Positions 7,533 through 16,285 of a DNA stretch of 64,000 nt are shown in pieces; the first letter of the stretch is position 1, and each line of letters starts with the position of its first letter. The stretch comes from Streptomyces sp. Sge12. Lineage in GTDB: Bacteria > Actinomycetota > Actinomycetes > Streptomycetales > Streptomycetaceae. The translations under genes and the position numbers were made by a program. Below the pieces are notes generated by a model that saw nothing but the letters and a program-made list of their open reading frames with translations, was not told where the DNA came from and did no database searches. The stretch lies in contig NZ_CP020555.1 in NCBI RefSeq assembly GCF_002080455.1, forward strand, positions 6,422,501 to 6,486,500. Direction: 5' to 3'.

Positions 7533-8357
7533 GTGAGCAGAAAGATTCTGGTCATTGTCTCCGAACATGGTTACTGGGCCGAGGAACTGATAGGCCCGGT
7601 ATCGAAGTTCGACGAGCGGGGCTACGAGGTCATATTCGCCACGCCGACCGGAAAGCGTGCACACGCTCTTCCGCCGAGCCTCGACGCGAACTACATCGAC
7701 CCGCCGCTGGGACGCTCCGTCACCACCGAGGAGAACGCCCGGCTGGGGCGGGAGTTCGAGCAGTCGAGCCGGCTGGACTCGCCGCTCGACATCGAGGCCT
7801 GGGTCCCCGAGCGGCCGTACACGAGCGACGAGGGCTACCTGCCCAAGCTGGAGCAGTACCACCGTGATCTCGACAAACTCGACGCGGACATCGCCGGGTA
7901 CGACGCGATCCTCATCGTCGGCGGCAGCGGCCCGATCGCCGACCTCGCCAACAACGAGCGCGTGCACGCCCTGATCCTGGCCTTCCGGAAGGCCGGCAAG
8001 GTCGTCGCCGCCGAGTGCTACGGCGTCGCCTGCCTGGCCTTCGCCCGCGACTGGGGCGACCGCAGGAGCATCATCTGGGGCAAGCACGTGACCGGCCACT
8101 GCAAGGAATACGACTACAAGGACGGCACCGGATTCCTCGGCACCGATTTCAACATGGGGCCGCCGCCGTATCCGCTGGAGTACATCCTGCGCGACGCGAC
8201 GGGCCCGCGCGGCGCCTACCACGGGAATTTCGGCAAGCCGGTCTCGGTCATCGTCGACTTCCCCTTCGTCACCGGACGTTCCACCCCCGACTCCTATCTC
8301 ACGGGGCAGAAGATCGTGGAAGTCCTGGAGGACGGCCTCACCCGATACGGCTGGTAG
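7533..8357 (+). CDS. DJ-1/PfpI (Hsp31-like) family protein 1
   Basis: A 274-residue class I glutamine-amidotransferase-like protein. Members act as protein deglycases or glyoxalases, chaperones or proteases. The nucleophile elbow is AAECYGVACL with C162, and the acidic partner lies in WAEEL (E17/E18). An insert at about residues 55-115 gives it Hsp31 size. GGAGGA at 7523-7528 lies 4 nt before the GTG at 7533, which decides the start over an in-frame TTG at 7464. It is the first gene of the long locus. With the VOC protein and two further DJ-1-like genes it suggests handling of reactive dicarbonyls or aldehydes, which is inference. Confidence 0.85.
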   Translation: MSRKILVIVSEHGYWAEELIGPVSKFDERGYEVIFATPTGKRAHALPPSLDANYIDPPLGRSVTTEENARLGREFEQSSRLDSPLDIEAWVPERPYTSDEGYLPKLEQYHRDLDKLDADIAGYDAILIVGGSGPIADLANNERVHALILAFRKAGKVVAAECYGVACLAFARDWGDRRSIIWGKHVTGHCKEYDYKDGTGFLGTDFNMGPPPYPLEYILRDATGPRGAYHGNFGKPVSVIVDFPFVTGRSTPDSYLTGQKIVEVLEDGLTRYGW

Positions 8358-8399
8358 TCCCGGAAACCGCCGGGAAATCGGAGAGTCGAGGGGGAATTC

Positions 8400-10043
8400 A
8401 TGGAAGCCACTCCCGGACGGGAAAGGCTGATCGAGCAGTTCAAGGCCGACGGTCTGCATGTGATGTTCGGAAATCCGGGGACGGTGGAACAGGGATTCCT
8501 CGACGCGGTGGACGCGGCGGAGGACTTCACCTACGTCCTCGCCCTCCAGGAGACCGTGGCCGCCGGCATCGCCGACGGGTACGCCCGGGCGACCGGCGGC
8601 GCGGCCCTGCTCCAACTGCACTCCGGGGTCGGCCTGGGCAACGGCATCGGCATGCTCTACCAGTCGCTGCGCGGCCACACCCCGCTCGTCGTGGTCGCCG
8701 GTGACGCAGGGGTGCGCTACGACGCCATGGACGCGCAGATGGCGTCCGATCTGGTCGCGATGGCGAAGCCGGTCACCAAGTACGCGACCCGGGTCACCGA
8801 CCCGCGGTCCCTGCTGCGCACCGTCCGGCGGGCCGTGAAGATCGCGCTCACCCCGCCCCGCGGGCCCGTGTTCGTCGCCCTGCCCATGGACGTGCTGGAC
8901 GAGCTCAACTCCGAGCCCGTGCTGCCCGCCACGCGGGTGCTCACCGACGTGGCGCCCTCGCCGGCCTCGGTGGGGCGGGCGGCCGAGCTGCTCGCCGCGG
9001 CCGAGCGGCCGATCGTCCTCGTCGGCGACGGGGTCGCGCTCTCCGGCGCCCAGAACGAGCTCGCCGCCGTCGCCGAACTGCTGGGCGCCGACGTGTACGA
9101 GGTCGACTCCTCCGAGGTGAACATCGCGGCCTCGCACCCGCTGCGGCGCGGCCAGACCGGGCACATGTTCGGCCCGCACAGCAAGGAGCTGGTGGGGGAC
9201 GCCGACGGGGTCCTGATCGTCGGAACCTATGTCTTCCCGGAGGTCTTCCCGGAGCTGGAGAGCCCCTTCCGGGCGGGTGCGAAGGTCGTCCACATCGACC
9301 TCAACGCCTACGAGATCGCCAAGAACCATCCGGTGGACCTGGGCCTGGCCGCGGACCCTCGGCAGGCGCTGCGCGCGCTGGCCGGCGTACTGGAGCAGCG
9401 ACTGGGCCCGCAGCAGCGGGCCGCGGCGGCCGCCCGGCTCGACGTACGGACCCGAGAGCGGGTCCGCCAGGTGCGCGGGTCCTCGGCCGCGGACGACGGC
9501 ACGCCGATGGCCGTCTTCCTCAGGACCCTGGCCGAGCGCACCGGCGGGGACCTGATCGTCTTCGACGAGGCGCTGACCACCTCACCGCTCGTCACCCGGT
9601 ACCTGCCGGCCGAGCGCCCCGGCGACTACCACCTCACCCGGGGCGGTTCGCTCGGCGTCGGCTTCCCGGGCGCGGTCGGGGCCAAGCTGGCCCGGCCGGA
9701 GCGGCTCGTGGTGGGCTTCGCGGGCGACGGCGGGTCCATGTACACCTACCAGGCGCTGTGGACGGCGGCCCGGCACGGCATCGACGCCAAGTTCGTGGTG
9801 TGCAACAACCGCAAGTACCGGCTGCTGGACGACAACATCGCCCAGTACTGGCGGGAGCGGGACATCCCGGAGCACGGCTTCCCGGGCTCCTTCGACCTCT
9901 CCCACCCCGAGATCGACTTCGCCGGACTGGCCCGGTCGCTCGGCGCCGGCGGGATGCGCGTGGAGAAGCCGGACGAGGCGGTCGCCGCCGTGGGCCGGAT
10001 GCTGTCCCACCCCGGCCCCTTCCTCGTGGACATCCAGATCTGA
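8400..10043 (+). CDS. Thiamine-pyrophosphate-dependent decarboxylase, benzoylformate-decarboxylase-like
   Basis: A 547-residue three-domain TPP enzyme (Pyr, middle, PP) acting on 2-oxo acids or ligating aldehydes. The catalytic Glu is E51 in ALQETVAAG. The PP-domain motif begins at G442 (GDGGSMYTYQALW) and closes with N469-N470 (VVCNNRKY). The opening IEQFKADGLHVMFGNPGTVE is characteristic of the MdlC/oxalyl-CoA-decarboxylase/acetolactate-synthase superfamily. The substrate is not determinable, and benzoylformate is only the name of the closest recognisable relative. Its likely product is an aldehyde, which the downstream aldehyde dehydrogenase or molybdenum hydroxylase could oxidise. Confidence 0.88.
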   Translation: MEATPGRERLIEQFKADGLHVMFGNPGTVEQGFLDAVDAAEDFTYVLALQETVAAGIADGYARATGGAALLQLHSGVGLGNGIGMLYQSLRGHTPLVVVAGDAGVRYDAMDAQMASDLVAMAKPVTKYATRVTDPRSLLRTVRRAVKIALTPPRGPVFVALPMDVLDELNSEPVLPATRVLTDVAPSPASVGRAAELLAAAERPIVLVGDGVALSGAQNELAAVAELLGADVYEVDSSEVNIAASHPLRRGQTGHMFGPHSKELVGDADGVLIVGTYVFPEVFPELESPFRAGAKVVHIDLNAYEIAKNHPVDLGLAADPRQALRALAGVLEQRLGPQQRAAAAARLDVRTRERVRQVRGSSAADDGTPMAVFLRTLAERTGGDLIVFDEALTTSPLVTRYLPAERPGDYHLTRGGSLGVGFPGAVGAKLARPERLVVGFAGDGGSMYTYQALWTAARHGIDAKFVVCNNRKYRLLDDNIAQYWRERDIPEHGFPGSFDLSHPEIDFAGLARSLGAGGMRVEKPDEAVAAVGRMLSHPGPFLVDIQI

Positions 10044-10080
10044 CCAGAGCACTCACGCAGCACGGACAGGAGGAGACCGC

Positions 10081-10515
10081 ATGCCCGCCGAGCGGCAGTT
10101 GACCGAGGACGCGATCCGCAGTTTCGCCGAGAACTGGTACGTGGCGCTGGACCAGCACCTGGGCCTGGCCGACGTGCTCGCCCTGATCACCGAGGACCTG
10201 GAGTTCAAGGTCCCCGAGGACACCTTCCTCGGGCACGAGGGCTTCGGCCGCTGGTACGCGGCCGTCACCCACCGCTTCTTCGACGAGGTCCACACCGTCA
10301 CGAAGGTGGAGCCCGTCATCGAGGGCGACCGGGCGGTCGTCCGGGTCCTCGTCAACTGGCAGGCCAGGATCTGGGACCCGCCGGCCGCCCGCAGCGTGTG
10401 GCTCGGCTTCGACGCCGACCAGACCTGGACCGTCGTCGCCGGTCCCGACGGACCGCTGATCAAGCAGTACACCGTCAACGACCTGGCCCCGATGCCCGGT
10501 TCCGCCTCGCTCTGA
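10081..10515 (+). CDS. NTF2/SnoaL-like protein 1
   Basis: A 144-residue cone-shaped alpha+beta barrel protein of the NTF2-like superfamily, which covers isomerases, hydrolases and non-catalytic binding proteins. The N-terminal helix (AIRSFAENWYVALDQHLGLADVLALI) and the sheet with FGRWYAAVTHRFF fit the fold. An AGGAGG ribosome-binding site lies before the ATG at 10081. It is the first of three consecutive NTF2-like genes, each different in sequence, between the decarboxylase and the GMC oxidoreductase. No catalytic residue can be assigned. Confidence 0.75.
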   Translation: MPAERQLTEDAIRSFAENWYVALDQHLGLADVLALITEDLEFKVPEDTFLGHEGFGRWYAAVTHRFFDEVHTVTKVEPVIEGDRAVVRVLVNWQARIWDPPAARSVWLGFDADQTWTVVAGPDGPLIKQYTVNDLAPMPGSASL

Positions 10516-10553
10516 GCGCAGCGCCGGCGAAGGAGAGAGCGGGAGAAGAGACG

Positions 10554-11009
10554 ATGACCGAAGTGACACGGGAGCGGGTCCACGCGGCCTACGCGGCCCT
10601 CGGCTCCGGCGACCGGGCGCGCATCCTCCAGTACTACTCCGAGGACCTGCGCTGGCTGGTGCCGGGCAACCATCCGCTGGCCGGCTGGTACGAGAGCCTG
10701 GACGCCTTCCTGGAGCTGATGGGGCAGACCCACAAGCTCACGGGCGGCACCTTCCGGATGGACATCCAGGCGGTCCTCGTCGGCGAGGACTGCAGCGCCG
10801 ACGTGTGCCGCAACGTGGCCCTGCGGGACGGCGCGGACGAGGCGAGCGGGTCCCCGTACGAGCGGATGGACTACCCGGTCTTCCACTTCATGCGCTGGCA
10901 GGGCGGCCGGATCGTCGAGGGCCGCGACGGGCTCTTCGGGGACTCGGCGACCGCCTTCAGCCAGTTCTGGGCGCCGTTCGCGCCGGACGGAACCCGCAGG
11001 GACCGATAG
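10554..11009 (+). CDS. NTF2/SnoaL-like protein 2
   Basis: A 151-residue NTF2-like protein. The opening RVHAAYAALGSGDRARILQYYSEDLRWLVPG is the usual SnoaL-type start (helix, GD, then DLRW strand). The C-terminal strands VFHFMRWQGGRIVEGRDGLF carry the common GG(R/K)IVE pattern. The frame is open back to 10398, but the conserved N terminus and a GGGAGAAGAG ribosome-binding site place the start at 10554. Close spacing on both sides indicates cotranscription. Catalytic activity or ligand is unknown. Confidence 0.8.
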   Translation: MTEVTRERVHAAYAALGSGDRARILQYYSEDLRWLVPGNHPLAGWYESLDAFLELMGQTHKLTGGTFRMDIQAVLVGEDCSADVCRNVALRDGADEASGSPYERMDYPVFHFMRWQGGRIVEGRDGLFGDSATAFSQFWAPFAPDGTRRDR

Positions 11010-11022
11010 GGGGACGAGCACG

Positions 11023-11406
11023 ATGGACCGACACGAGAGCCACACCGAGATCCTGCGCAAGTACTACGAGTACGCCAACGCCGGGGACTGGGACCGCTGG
11101 TGCGACCTGTTCGCCGACGACCAGGTGATGGACGAGCAGCTCGCCGGCCACATCGAGGGCCTGGACGTCCTGCGCTCGATGATGAAGGGCATGGGGACCA
11201 TGTACCGGGTCTTCCGCAACGAGCCCGTCCACTTCGTCGTCGACGGCGAGAAGGCCGCCGCCGTCTCCCACCTGACGGCGGTCAGCGCCTCCGGCGAGCC
11301 CATCGAGGCCGAGGTCATGAACTTCTTCCGGATCGTCGACGGAAAGATCGCCTACATGGCCAACTACCACGACACGGTCCCCTTCCAGGTGCTGGGCCAG
11401 GACTGA
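11023..11406 (+). CDS. NTF2/SnoaL-like protein 3
   Basis: A 127-residue SnoaL-type protein (EILRKYYEYANAGDWDRWCDLFADD, with the key part NAGDWDRWCDLFADD). It ends with VMNFFRIVDGKIAYMANYHDTVPF, the standard DGKI...NYHD strand pair of ketosteroid-isomerase-like proteins. A His-Asp pair in NYHD could be catalytic. It lies 13 bp after NTF2-like gene 2 and 12 bp before the GMC oxidoreductase. Together the three suggest isomerisation or binding of an intermediate between the decarboxylase and oxidoreductase steps, which is inference. Confidence 0.8.
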   Translation: MDRHESHTEILRKYYEYANAGDWDRWCDLFADDQVMDEQLAGHIEGLDVLRSMMKGMGTMYRVFRNEPVHFVVDGEKAAAVSHLTAVSASGEPIEAEVMNFFRIVDGKIAYMANYHDTVPFQVLGQD

Positions 11407-11418
11407 GGGGGTGCGGTC

Positions 11419-13032
11419 ATGGCCGGAGAACAGGCAGAGGAATACGACTACGTGATCGTGGGATCGGGCACCGCCGGCAGCGTCCTCGCGGACCGGCTCT
11501 CCGAGGACCCGGACGTCCGCGTCCTCGTCCTCGAGGCGGGCGGCCCCCGCATCCCGCCCGAGGTGGACGACCCGTCCTCCTGGTACAAGCTCCTCGGCGG
11601 TCCGGTGGACTGGGGCTACACCAGCACCCCGCAGCCCGGACTCGACGGCCGCCGTACCTACGAACCGCGCGGCAAGGCCCCCGGCGGCAGCAGCAACCTC
11701 TACATCATGATGCACATCCGGGGCCACGCCTCGGACTTCGACAACTGGGCCTACCAGGGCGCCGCCGGCTGGTCGTACGAGGACGTGCTCCCCTACTTCG
11801 CCCTGCTGGAGGGCCAGGAGGACGCCACCGCCACCACCACGGGCACCCGCGGCCCGCAGCGGATCACCAACGCCGGGCTGCACGGGCCCAACCCGGTCTC
11901 CCGCGCCTTCATCGACGCGGCCGTCGAGCTGGGCCACCAGGAGATCGCCGACTTCAACACCGACGGTCCCCGGCGCGGCCTCTTCGGTACCGGCTGGCAC
12001 CACATCGACGTGGCCGACGGCCGCCGCCAGGGCGTCCTCGCCGCCTACCTGGAGCCGGCGCTGCGGCGCCGCAACCTGACCCTGCGCACCCACGCGCAGA
12101 GCACCCGGCTGCTCTTCGACGGGGACACCTGCACGGGCGTCGAGTACGTCCAGCTCCGGGCCCCGGCCGAGATCCCGGGCCGGACCGTCCGGGACGGCCA
12201 CAGCAGTCCCGCGCAACCCGGGCTGCACACCGTACGGGCCCGCCGCGAGGTGATCGTGGCGGCCGGGGCGATCGAGTCCCCGAAGCTGCTGCTGCTCTCC
12301 GGCATCGGCCGTCCCGAGCAGTTGCGCGAGCACGGCATCGAGGTCACCGCGGCCCTGCCCGGGGTCGGCGAGAACTTCCACAACCACGTCCTGACCGGAC
12401 TGATGGCCGAGGTCACCCAGGAGCTCCCGCCGCCGGCGCAGAACCTGTCGGAGAGCGCTCTATTCCTGTCCTCGCAGCCCGGGCTGCCCGCCCCCGACCT
12501 GCAGATCGCCTTCGTCCACGTGCCCTTCGACGTGATCGTCGGCCAGGACCACCCGCACACGGTGTCCATCCTGCCCGGAGTCGTACGGCCCGTCTCGCGC
12601 GGCTGGATCAAGCTGGCCAGCGCCGACCCGCTGGCCCACCCGCTGATCAACCCGAACTACCTGGGCGACCGGTGGGACCTGGAACGGATGGTGCAGGGCG
12701 TCAAGGTCGCCCGGGAGATCTTCGCGACCTCCGCCTTCTCCCCCTGGTACAAGCAGGAGCTGCAGCCCGGCCCGGGCTACGTGAGCGACGACGACCTGCG
12801 GACCTTCGTGAAGCAGAAGTCGGAGAGCTACCACCACCAGGCCGGCTCCTGCCGGATGGGCATCGACGACTTCTCCGTCGTCGACCCCGAGCTGCGGGTG
12901 CACGGCGTACGGAACCTGCGCGTGGTCGACGCGAGCGTGATGCCCGCGGTCCCGTCCGGCAACTGCCACACCGCCATCGCGATGATCGCCGAGCGCGCGG
13001 CGGACTTCCTGAAGGGGGCCTCCCGTGTCTGA
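11419..13032 (+). CDS. GMC-family FAD-dependent oxidoreductase (choline-dehydrogenase/alcohol-oxidase type)
   Basis: A 537-residue flavoprotein oxidising an alcohol or sugar hydroxyl. The N-terminal dinucleotide motif VIVGSGTAGSVLADRL lies at about 13-28. The GMC signature 1 is APGGSSNLYIMMHIRG and signature 2 is GAIESPKLLLLSGIG. The C-terminal active-site segments YHHQAGSCRMG and PSGNCHTAIAMIAERAADF supply the His residues. There is no signal peptide, so it is cytosolic. The stop overlaps the next DJ-1-like gene by 8 nt. The substrate is unknown. The neighbouring AGE-like epimerase and GlgX favour a carbohydrate or polyol. Confidence 0.9.
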   Translation: MAGEQAEEYDYVIVGSGTAGSVLADRLSEDPDVRVLVLEAGGPRIPPEVDDPSSWYKLLGGPVDWGYTSTPQPGLDGRRTYEPRGKAPGGSSNLYIMMHIRGHASDFDNWAYQGAAGWSYEDVLPYFALLEGQEDATATTTGTRGPQRITNAGLHGPNPVSRAFIDAAVELGHQEIADFNTDGPRRGLFGTGWHHIDVADGRRQGVLAAYLEPALRRRNLTLRTHAQSTRLLFDGDTCTGVEYVQLRAPAEIPGRTVRDGHSSPAQPGLHTVRARREVIVAAGAIESPKLLLLSGIGRPEQLREHGIEVTAALPGVGENFHNHVLTGLMAEVTQELPPPAQNLSESALFLSSQPGLPAPDLQIAFVHVPFDVIVGQDHPHTVSILPGVVRPVSRGWIKLASADPLAHPLINPNYLGDRWDLERMVQGVKVAREIFATSAFSPWYKQELQPGPGYVSDDDLRTFVKQKSESYHHQAGSCRMGIDDFSVVDPELRVHGVRNLRVVDASVMPAVPSGNCHTAIAMIAERAADFLKGASRV

Positions 13033-13636
13033 CGCGGTCCTGCGCGACGGCGCACTGTCCGGGACCCGGATCGCGGTCCTGGTCGAGAGCGACTACTACG
13101 AGCCGGAGATCTTCTACTACCAGCGCCGCTTCGCGGAGGAGGGCGCCGAGGTCGACTTCCTGACCCGGCTGTGGGGCAACGACTCCATCACCTTCACCGG
13201 GCACGAGTACCGGGCGCCCTTCACCGCCACGCAGTCCCTGGAGGGGCTGAGCGACGAGGAGCTGCGCCGCTACGCGGCGATCATCGTGCCCTCCGGCATG
13301 GTGGCCGACCGGCTGCGCTACACCGAGGACGTGGACGTCCTCGCCCCGGCGACCGAGCTGCTGCGCCGGGCCTTCGCGGAACCGACGGTGCTCAAGGGGA
13401 TCATCTGCCACGGCATGTGGCTGGCCTCCTCGATCCCGGACCGGATCCGCGGCCGCAAGGTCGTCTGCCACAACAACCTCATCGGCGACGTGCGGAACAT
13501 GGGCGGCGAGTACGTCGACGAGGACGTGGTGGTCGACGGTGACCTGGTCACCGGCCGCACCGGGGCCCACCACCACCTCTTCGCCCGCCGGATCATCGAA
13601 CTGATCGCGGCGGGCCGGGGCCGGGGAGCCGGCTGA
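13025..13636 (+). CDS. DJ-1/PfpI family protein 2
   Basis: A 203-residue flavodoxin-like DJ-1/PfpI protein. The nucleophile elbow is GIICHGMWL with C128, and an acidic residue (E27 or E29 in YYEPEIFYY) sits where the family's conserved Glu is expected. Its size fits the intracellular-protease/PfpI subgroup. The GTG start at 13025 lies inside the GMC gene, with an 8-nt overlap, and the TGA shares one base with the ATG of the VOC gene, so expression is coupled. Possible activities are deglycation, glyoxalase III or amidase. Confidence 0.82.
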   Translation: MSDAVLRDGALSGTRIAVLVESDYYEPEIFYYQRRFAEEGAEVDFLTRLWGNDSITFTGHEYRAPFTATQSLEGLSDEELRRYAAIIVPSGMVADRLRYTEDVDVLAPATELLRRAFAEPTVLKGIICHGMWLASSIPDRIRGRKVVCHNNLIGDVRNMGGEYVDEDVVVDGDLVTGRTGAHHHLFARRIIELIAAGRGRGAG

Positions 13637-14070
13637 TGGCCGGGCTGCGCTGGTCCCACGTAGGACTGAACTGCACGGACCAGAAGACCACCGAGGAGTT
13701 CTACACCCGGTACTTCGGCTTCGCCCGCGCCCGGGTGGTCGATCTCGGGGAGGCGCAGATCGTGTTCCTGCGCAAGGGGGACGCGTACCTGGAGCTCTTC
13801 GCGGCCGGCGGCACCGAACCGGCGCGTGCGGCGCACGACGACGGTCCGCAGGCCCCCGGCCGGATGCGCCACCTGGCCTTCCAGACCGACAGCGTGGACG
13901 CGTTCCTGGCATCGCTCGGCGACGCGGCGGAAGTGACCCTGGGGCCACTGGACTTCGACGACTTCATCTGCGGCTGGCGGACCGTGTGGGTCCGCGATCC
14001 CGACGGGGTCATCGTCGAGGTCAGCCAGGGGTACGAGGACGACGGCTCTCACGACAAGGACGGTGCGTGA
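13636..14070 (+). CDS. VOC (glyoxalase/bleomycin-resistance/dioxygenase) superfamily protein
   Basis: A 144-residue two-module VOC protein. The four metal-ligand positions are H8 (WSHVGLN), E53 (YLELF), H79 (MRHLAF) and E128 (VIVEVSQG), matching a complete HEHE glyoxalase I-type or HE-type epimerase site. It is translationally coupled to the DJ-1-like gene before it. Glyoxalase I, methylmalonyl-CoA-epimerase-like and dioxygenase activities are all possible from sequence. Together with three DJ-1-like proteins a role in dicarbonyl detoxification is plausible. Confidence 0.82.
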   Translation: MAGLRWSHVGLNCTDQKTTEEFYTRYFGFARARVVDLGEAQIVFLRKGDAYLELFAAGGTEPARAAHDDGPQAPGRMRHLAFQTDSVDAFLASLGDAAEVTLGPLDFDDFICGWRTVWVRDPDGVIVEVSQGYEDDGSHDKDGA

Positions 14071-14073
14071 CCC

Positions 14074-15897
14074 ATGGCTGACGCCGTGACCTTCTCCTTC
14101 TCCGACACGATCGCGGGATACGTCACCCGCTTCGACTCCGGGACCCGGCTGCTGGGGCTGAAGACCTCCGACGGGCGCGAGTTCGACATCTCGCTCGCCA
14201 CGGGCCCCAGCGCCGAGCTGGTGCGCAACCTGGACGAGCCCTACATCGACGCCTCCGGGCACATCGACGAGATGCTCTCGCCGGGCCGCTTCCTCTTCGT
14301 CCACGGGGTCCACTACCCGGAGCGCGGCGGCAGCTTCGACGCCAAGCGCCTGGTCTTCCTGGGCCGCGGGGCGGAGGACTACCGCTTCGAGGAGCCCAGC
14401 TGGTGGATCAAGCAGATCGAGTCCCTGGCCGACTTCTACAAGCGGGCCCAGTTCGGCGACGGGCCGGTGGACTTCACCGAGTACCGCACCGAGATCCGGC
14501 TCGGCGGTGACAAGACCGCCAGCCACGTCCAGGAGACCGACACGATCTCCCGGCTGGTCTACGGCATGGCCTCGGCCTACCTGCTGACCGGCAAGGACGA
14601 GTACCTGGAGATCGCCGAGCGCGGTACCGAGTACCTGCGCAAGCACATGCGGGTCGTGGACAGCGAGGAGGACGTGGTCTTCTGGTACCACGGCATCAGC
14701 GTCGACGGGGACAGCGAGCGCAAGCTGTTCACCTCGGAGTTCTCCGACGACTACGACGCGATCCCGATGTACGAGCAGATCTACGCGCTGGCCGGCCCCA
14801 TCCAGACCTACCGGGTCACCGGCGACATCCGGATCAAGAACGACGCGGACGCCACCATCCGCCTGTTCGACAAGTTCTTCTTCGACCCGGAACAGGGCGG
14901 CTACTACTCGCACATCGACCCGATCCTCTTCAGCGCCGACCACGAGTCCCTCGGGGAGAACGCCGAGCGCAAGAACTGGAACTCGGTCGGCGACCACGCG
15001 CCGGCGTACCTGATCAACCTGTACCTGGCGACCGGCGACCAGAAGTACGCCGACTTCCTCGAGTACACCTTCGACACCATCGCGGACAAGTTCCCGGACT
15101 ACAAGAACAGCCCCTTCGTCCAGGAGCGCTTCTTCCGCGACTGGTCGCACGACACCGCGCACAGCTGGCAGCAGAACCGTGCGGTGGTCGGCCACAACCT
15201 GAAGATCGCCTGGAACCTGATGCGGATGAACTCGCTGAAGGCCAAGCCGGAGTACGAGCAGCTCGCCAAGAAGATCGGCGAGATCATGCCGGCGGTCGGC
15301 AGCGACGTGCAGCGCGGCGGCTGGTACGACGTCGTCGAGCGGATCAAGGAGGGCGGCCAGGAGGCGCACCGCTTCGCCTGGCACGACCGCAAGGCCTGGT
15401 GGCAGCAGGAGCAGGCGATCCTCGCCTACCTCATCCTCAACGGCACGGTCGGCGGCGAGGCGAACCTGCGCGAGGCCCGGCAGGCCCAGGCCTTCTACAA
15501 CACCTTCTTCCTCGACCACGACGAGGGAGCCGTCTACTTCAACGTCCTCGCCAGCGGTACGCCGTACCTGCTCGGCACCGAGCGGCTCAAGGGCAGCCAC
15601 TCGATGTCCATGTACCACTCGGCGGAGCTCTGCTACCTCTCCGCCGTCTACAACAACCTGCTCATCAACGGCCGGGAGATGGACTTCCACTTCCAGCCGG
15701 CCCCGACCGACCTGCCCGACCGCGTCCTGCGCGTCTCGCCCGACCTGCTTCCCGCCGGCTCGGTGCGGATCGCGTCCGTCGACATCGACGAGAAGCCGTA
15801 CACCGACTTCGACGCCGATGCCCTCACCGTGCGGCTGCCCGACGTCCAGGGCCGCGTGAAGGTCAAGGTCCGGCTGCGTCCGGTCGCCAAGAAGTAG
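14074..15897 (+). CDS. AGE-family (N-acylglucosamine 2-epimerase-like) protein with extra N-terminal domain
   Basis: A 607-residue protein. The (alpha/alpha)6-barrel of the AGE family covers about residues 110-560. Its typical segments are SWWIKQIESLADFY, the His-rich WSHDTAHSWQQNRAVVGHNLKIAW and FAWHDRKAWWQQEQAI. Known members epimerise or isomerise sugars such as GlcNAc, mannose or cellobiose. The first 105 residues (FSFSDTIAGYVTRFDSGTRLLGL and following) form an added beta-rich, OB-like domain, and about 50 C-terminal residues form another beta segment. The family is usually about 400 residues, so this is an enlarged version. Its place next to STAS/GlgX genes suggests carbohydrate work. 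Confidence 0.75.
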   Translation: MADAVTFSFSDTIAGYVTRFDSGTRLLGLKTSDGREFDISLATGPSAELVRNLDEPYIDASGHIDEMLSPGRFLFVHGVHYPERGGSFDAKRLVFLGRGAEDYRFEEPSWWIKQIESLADFYKRAQFGDGPVDFTEYRTEIRLGGDKTASHVQETDTISRLVYGMASAYLLTGKDEYLEIAERGTEYLRKHMRVVDSEEDVVFWYHGISVDGDSERKLFTSEFSDDYDAIPMYEQIYALAGPIQTYRVTGDIRIKNDADATIRLFDKFFFDPEQGGYYSHIDPILFSADHESLGENAERKNWNSVGDHAPAYLINLYLATGDQKYADFLEYTFDTIADKFPDYKNSPFVQERFFRDWSHDTAHSWQQNRAVVGHNLKIAWNLMRMNSLKAKPEYEQLAKKIGEIMPAVGSDVQRGGWYDVVERIKEGGQEAHRFAWHDRKAWWQQEQAILAYLILNGTVGGEANLREARQAQAFYNTFFLDHDEGAVYFNVLASGTPYLLGTERLKGSHSMSMYHSAELCYLSAVYNNLLINGREMDFHFQPAPTDLPDRVLRVSPDLLPAGSVRIASVDIDEKPYTDFDADALTVRLPDVQGRVKVKVRLRPVAKK

Positions 15898-15934
15898 CGC
15901 TCAACGGGGGGCGCCCCAACCAGAGGGGAACGCA

Positions 15935-16285
15935 ATGACTCTCAACGTCAAGGAACGCCGGAACAAGACGGGCACCGTGCTCGTCGCCACCGGTGAGATC
16001 AACAGCGAGACATCCGGAGCACTGCTCCAGGCCCTGCTGCCGCTGGTCCGCGAGGGCAAGCCGCTGCGGATCGACCTCACGGCCGTCACCTACGTCTCCA
16101 GCGCGGGCCTGCGCACCCTGCTCGTCGTCTACCGCGAGGCGCAGCATGCCGGCGTCGCGGTCACCCTGTACGGGGTCAGCGAGGAAGTCCGGTTCGTCAT
16201 GTCGGCCACCGGATTCCTCGACTTCTTCGAGACCGGTGAGGCCGTCGCGGCGGCCGCCAAGGCCAAGGCCAAGGCAGCGCGATGA
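15935..16285 (+). CDS. STAS-domain anti-sigma factor antagonist 1
   Basis: A 116-residue SpoIIAA/RsbV-like protein. The STAS core runs from GTVLVATGEI through RIDLTAVTYVSSAGLRTLLVVYREAQ. The expected phosphorylated residue is S56 in VSSAGLR. After the fold comes an Ala/Lys tail (AAAAKAKAKAAR). In partner switching the unphosphorylated form binds an anti-sigma kinase. AGGGGAAC precedes the ATG at 15935. It is coupled to glgX by a 4-nt overlap, and a second STAS gene lies after glgX, so GlgX is enclosed by the switch genes. Confidence 0.88.
   Translation: MTLNVKERRNKTGTVLVATGEINSETSGALLQALLPLVREGKPLRIDLTAVTYVSSAGLRTLLVVYREAQHAGVAVTLYGVSEEVRFVMSATGFLDFFETGEAVAAAAKAKAKAAR

Noticed and set aside
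13318..15690. 790-codon open frame opposite the AGE-like gene
   Set aside because: Val/Asp/Gly-rich mirror frame without any recognisable domain. The sense frame has AGE-family motifs.
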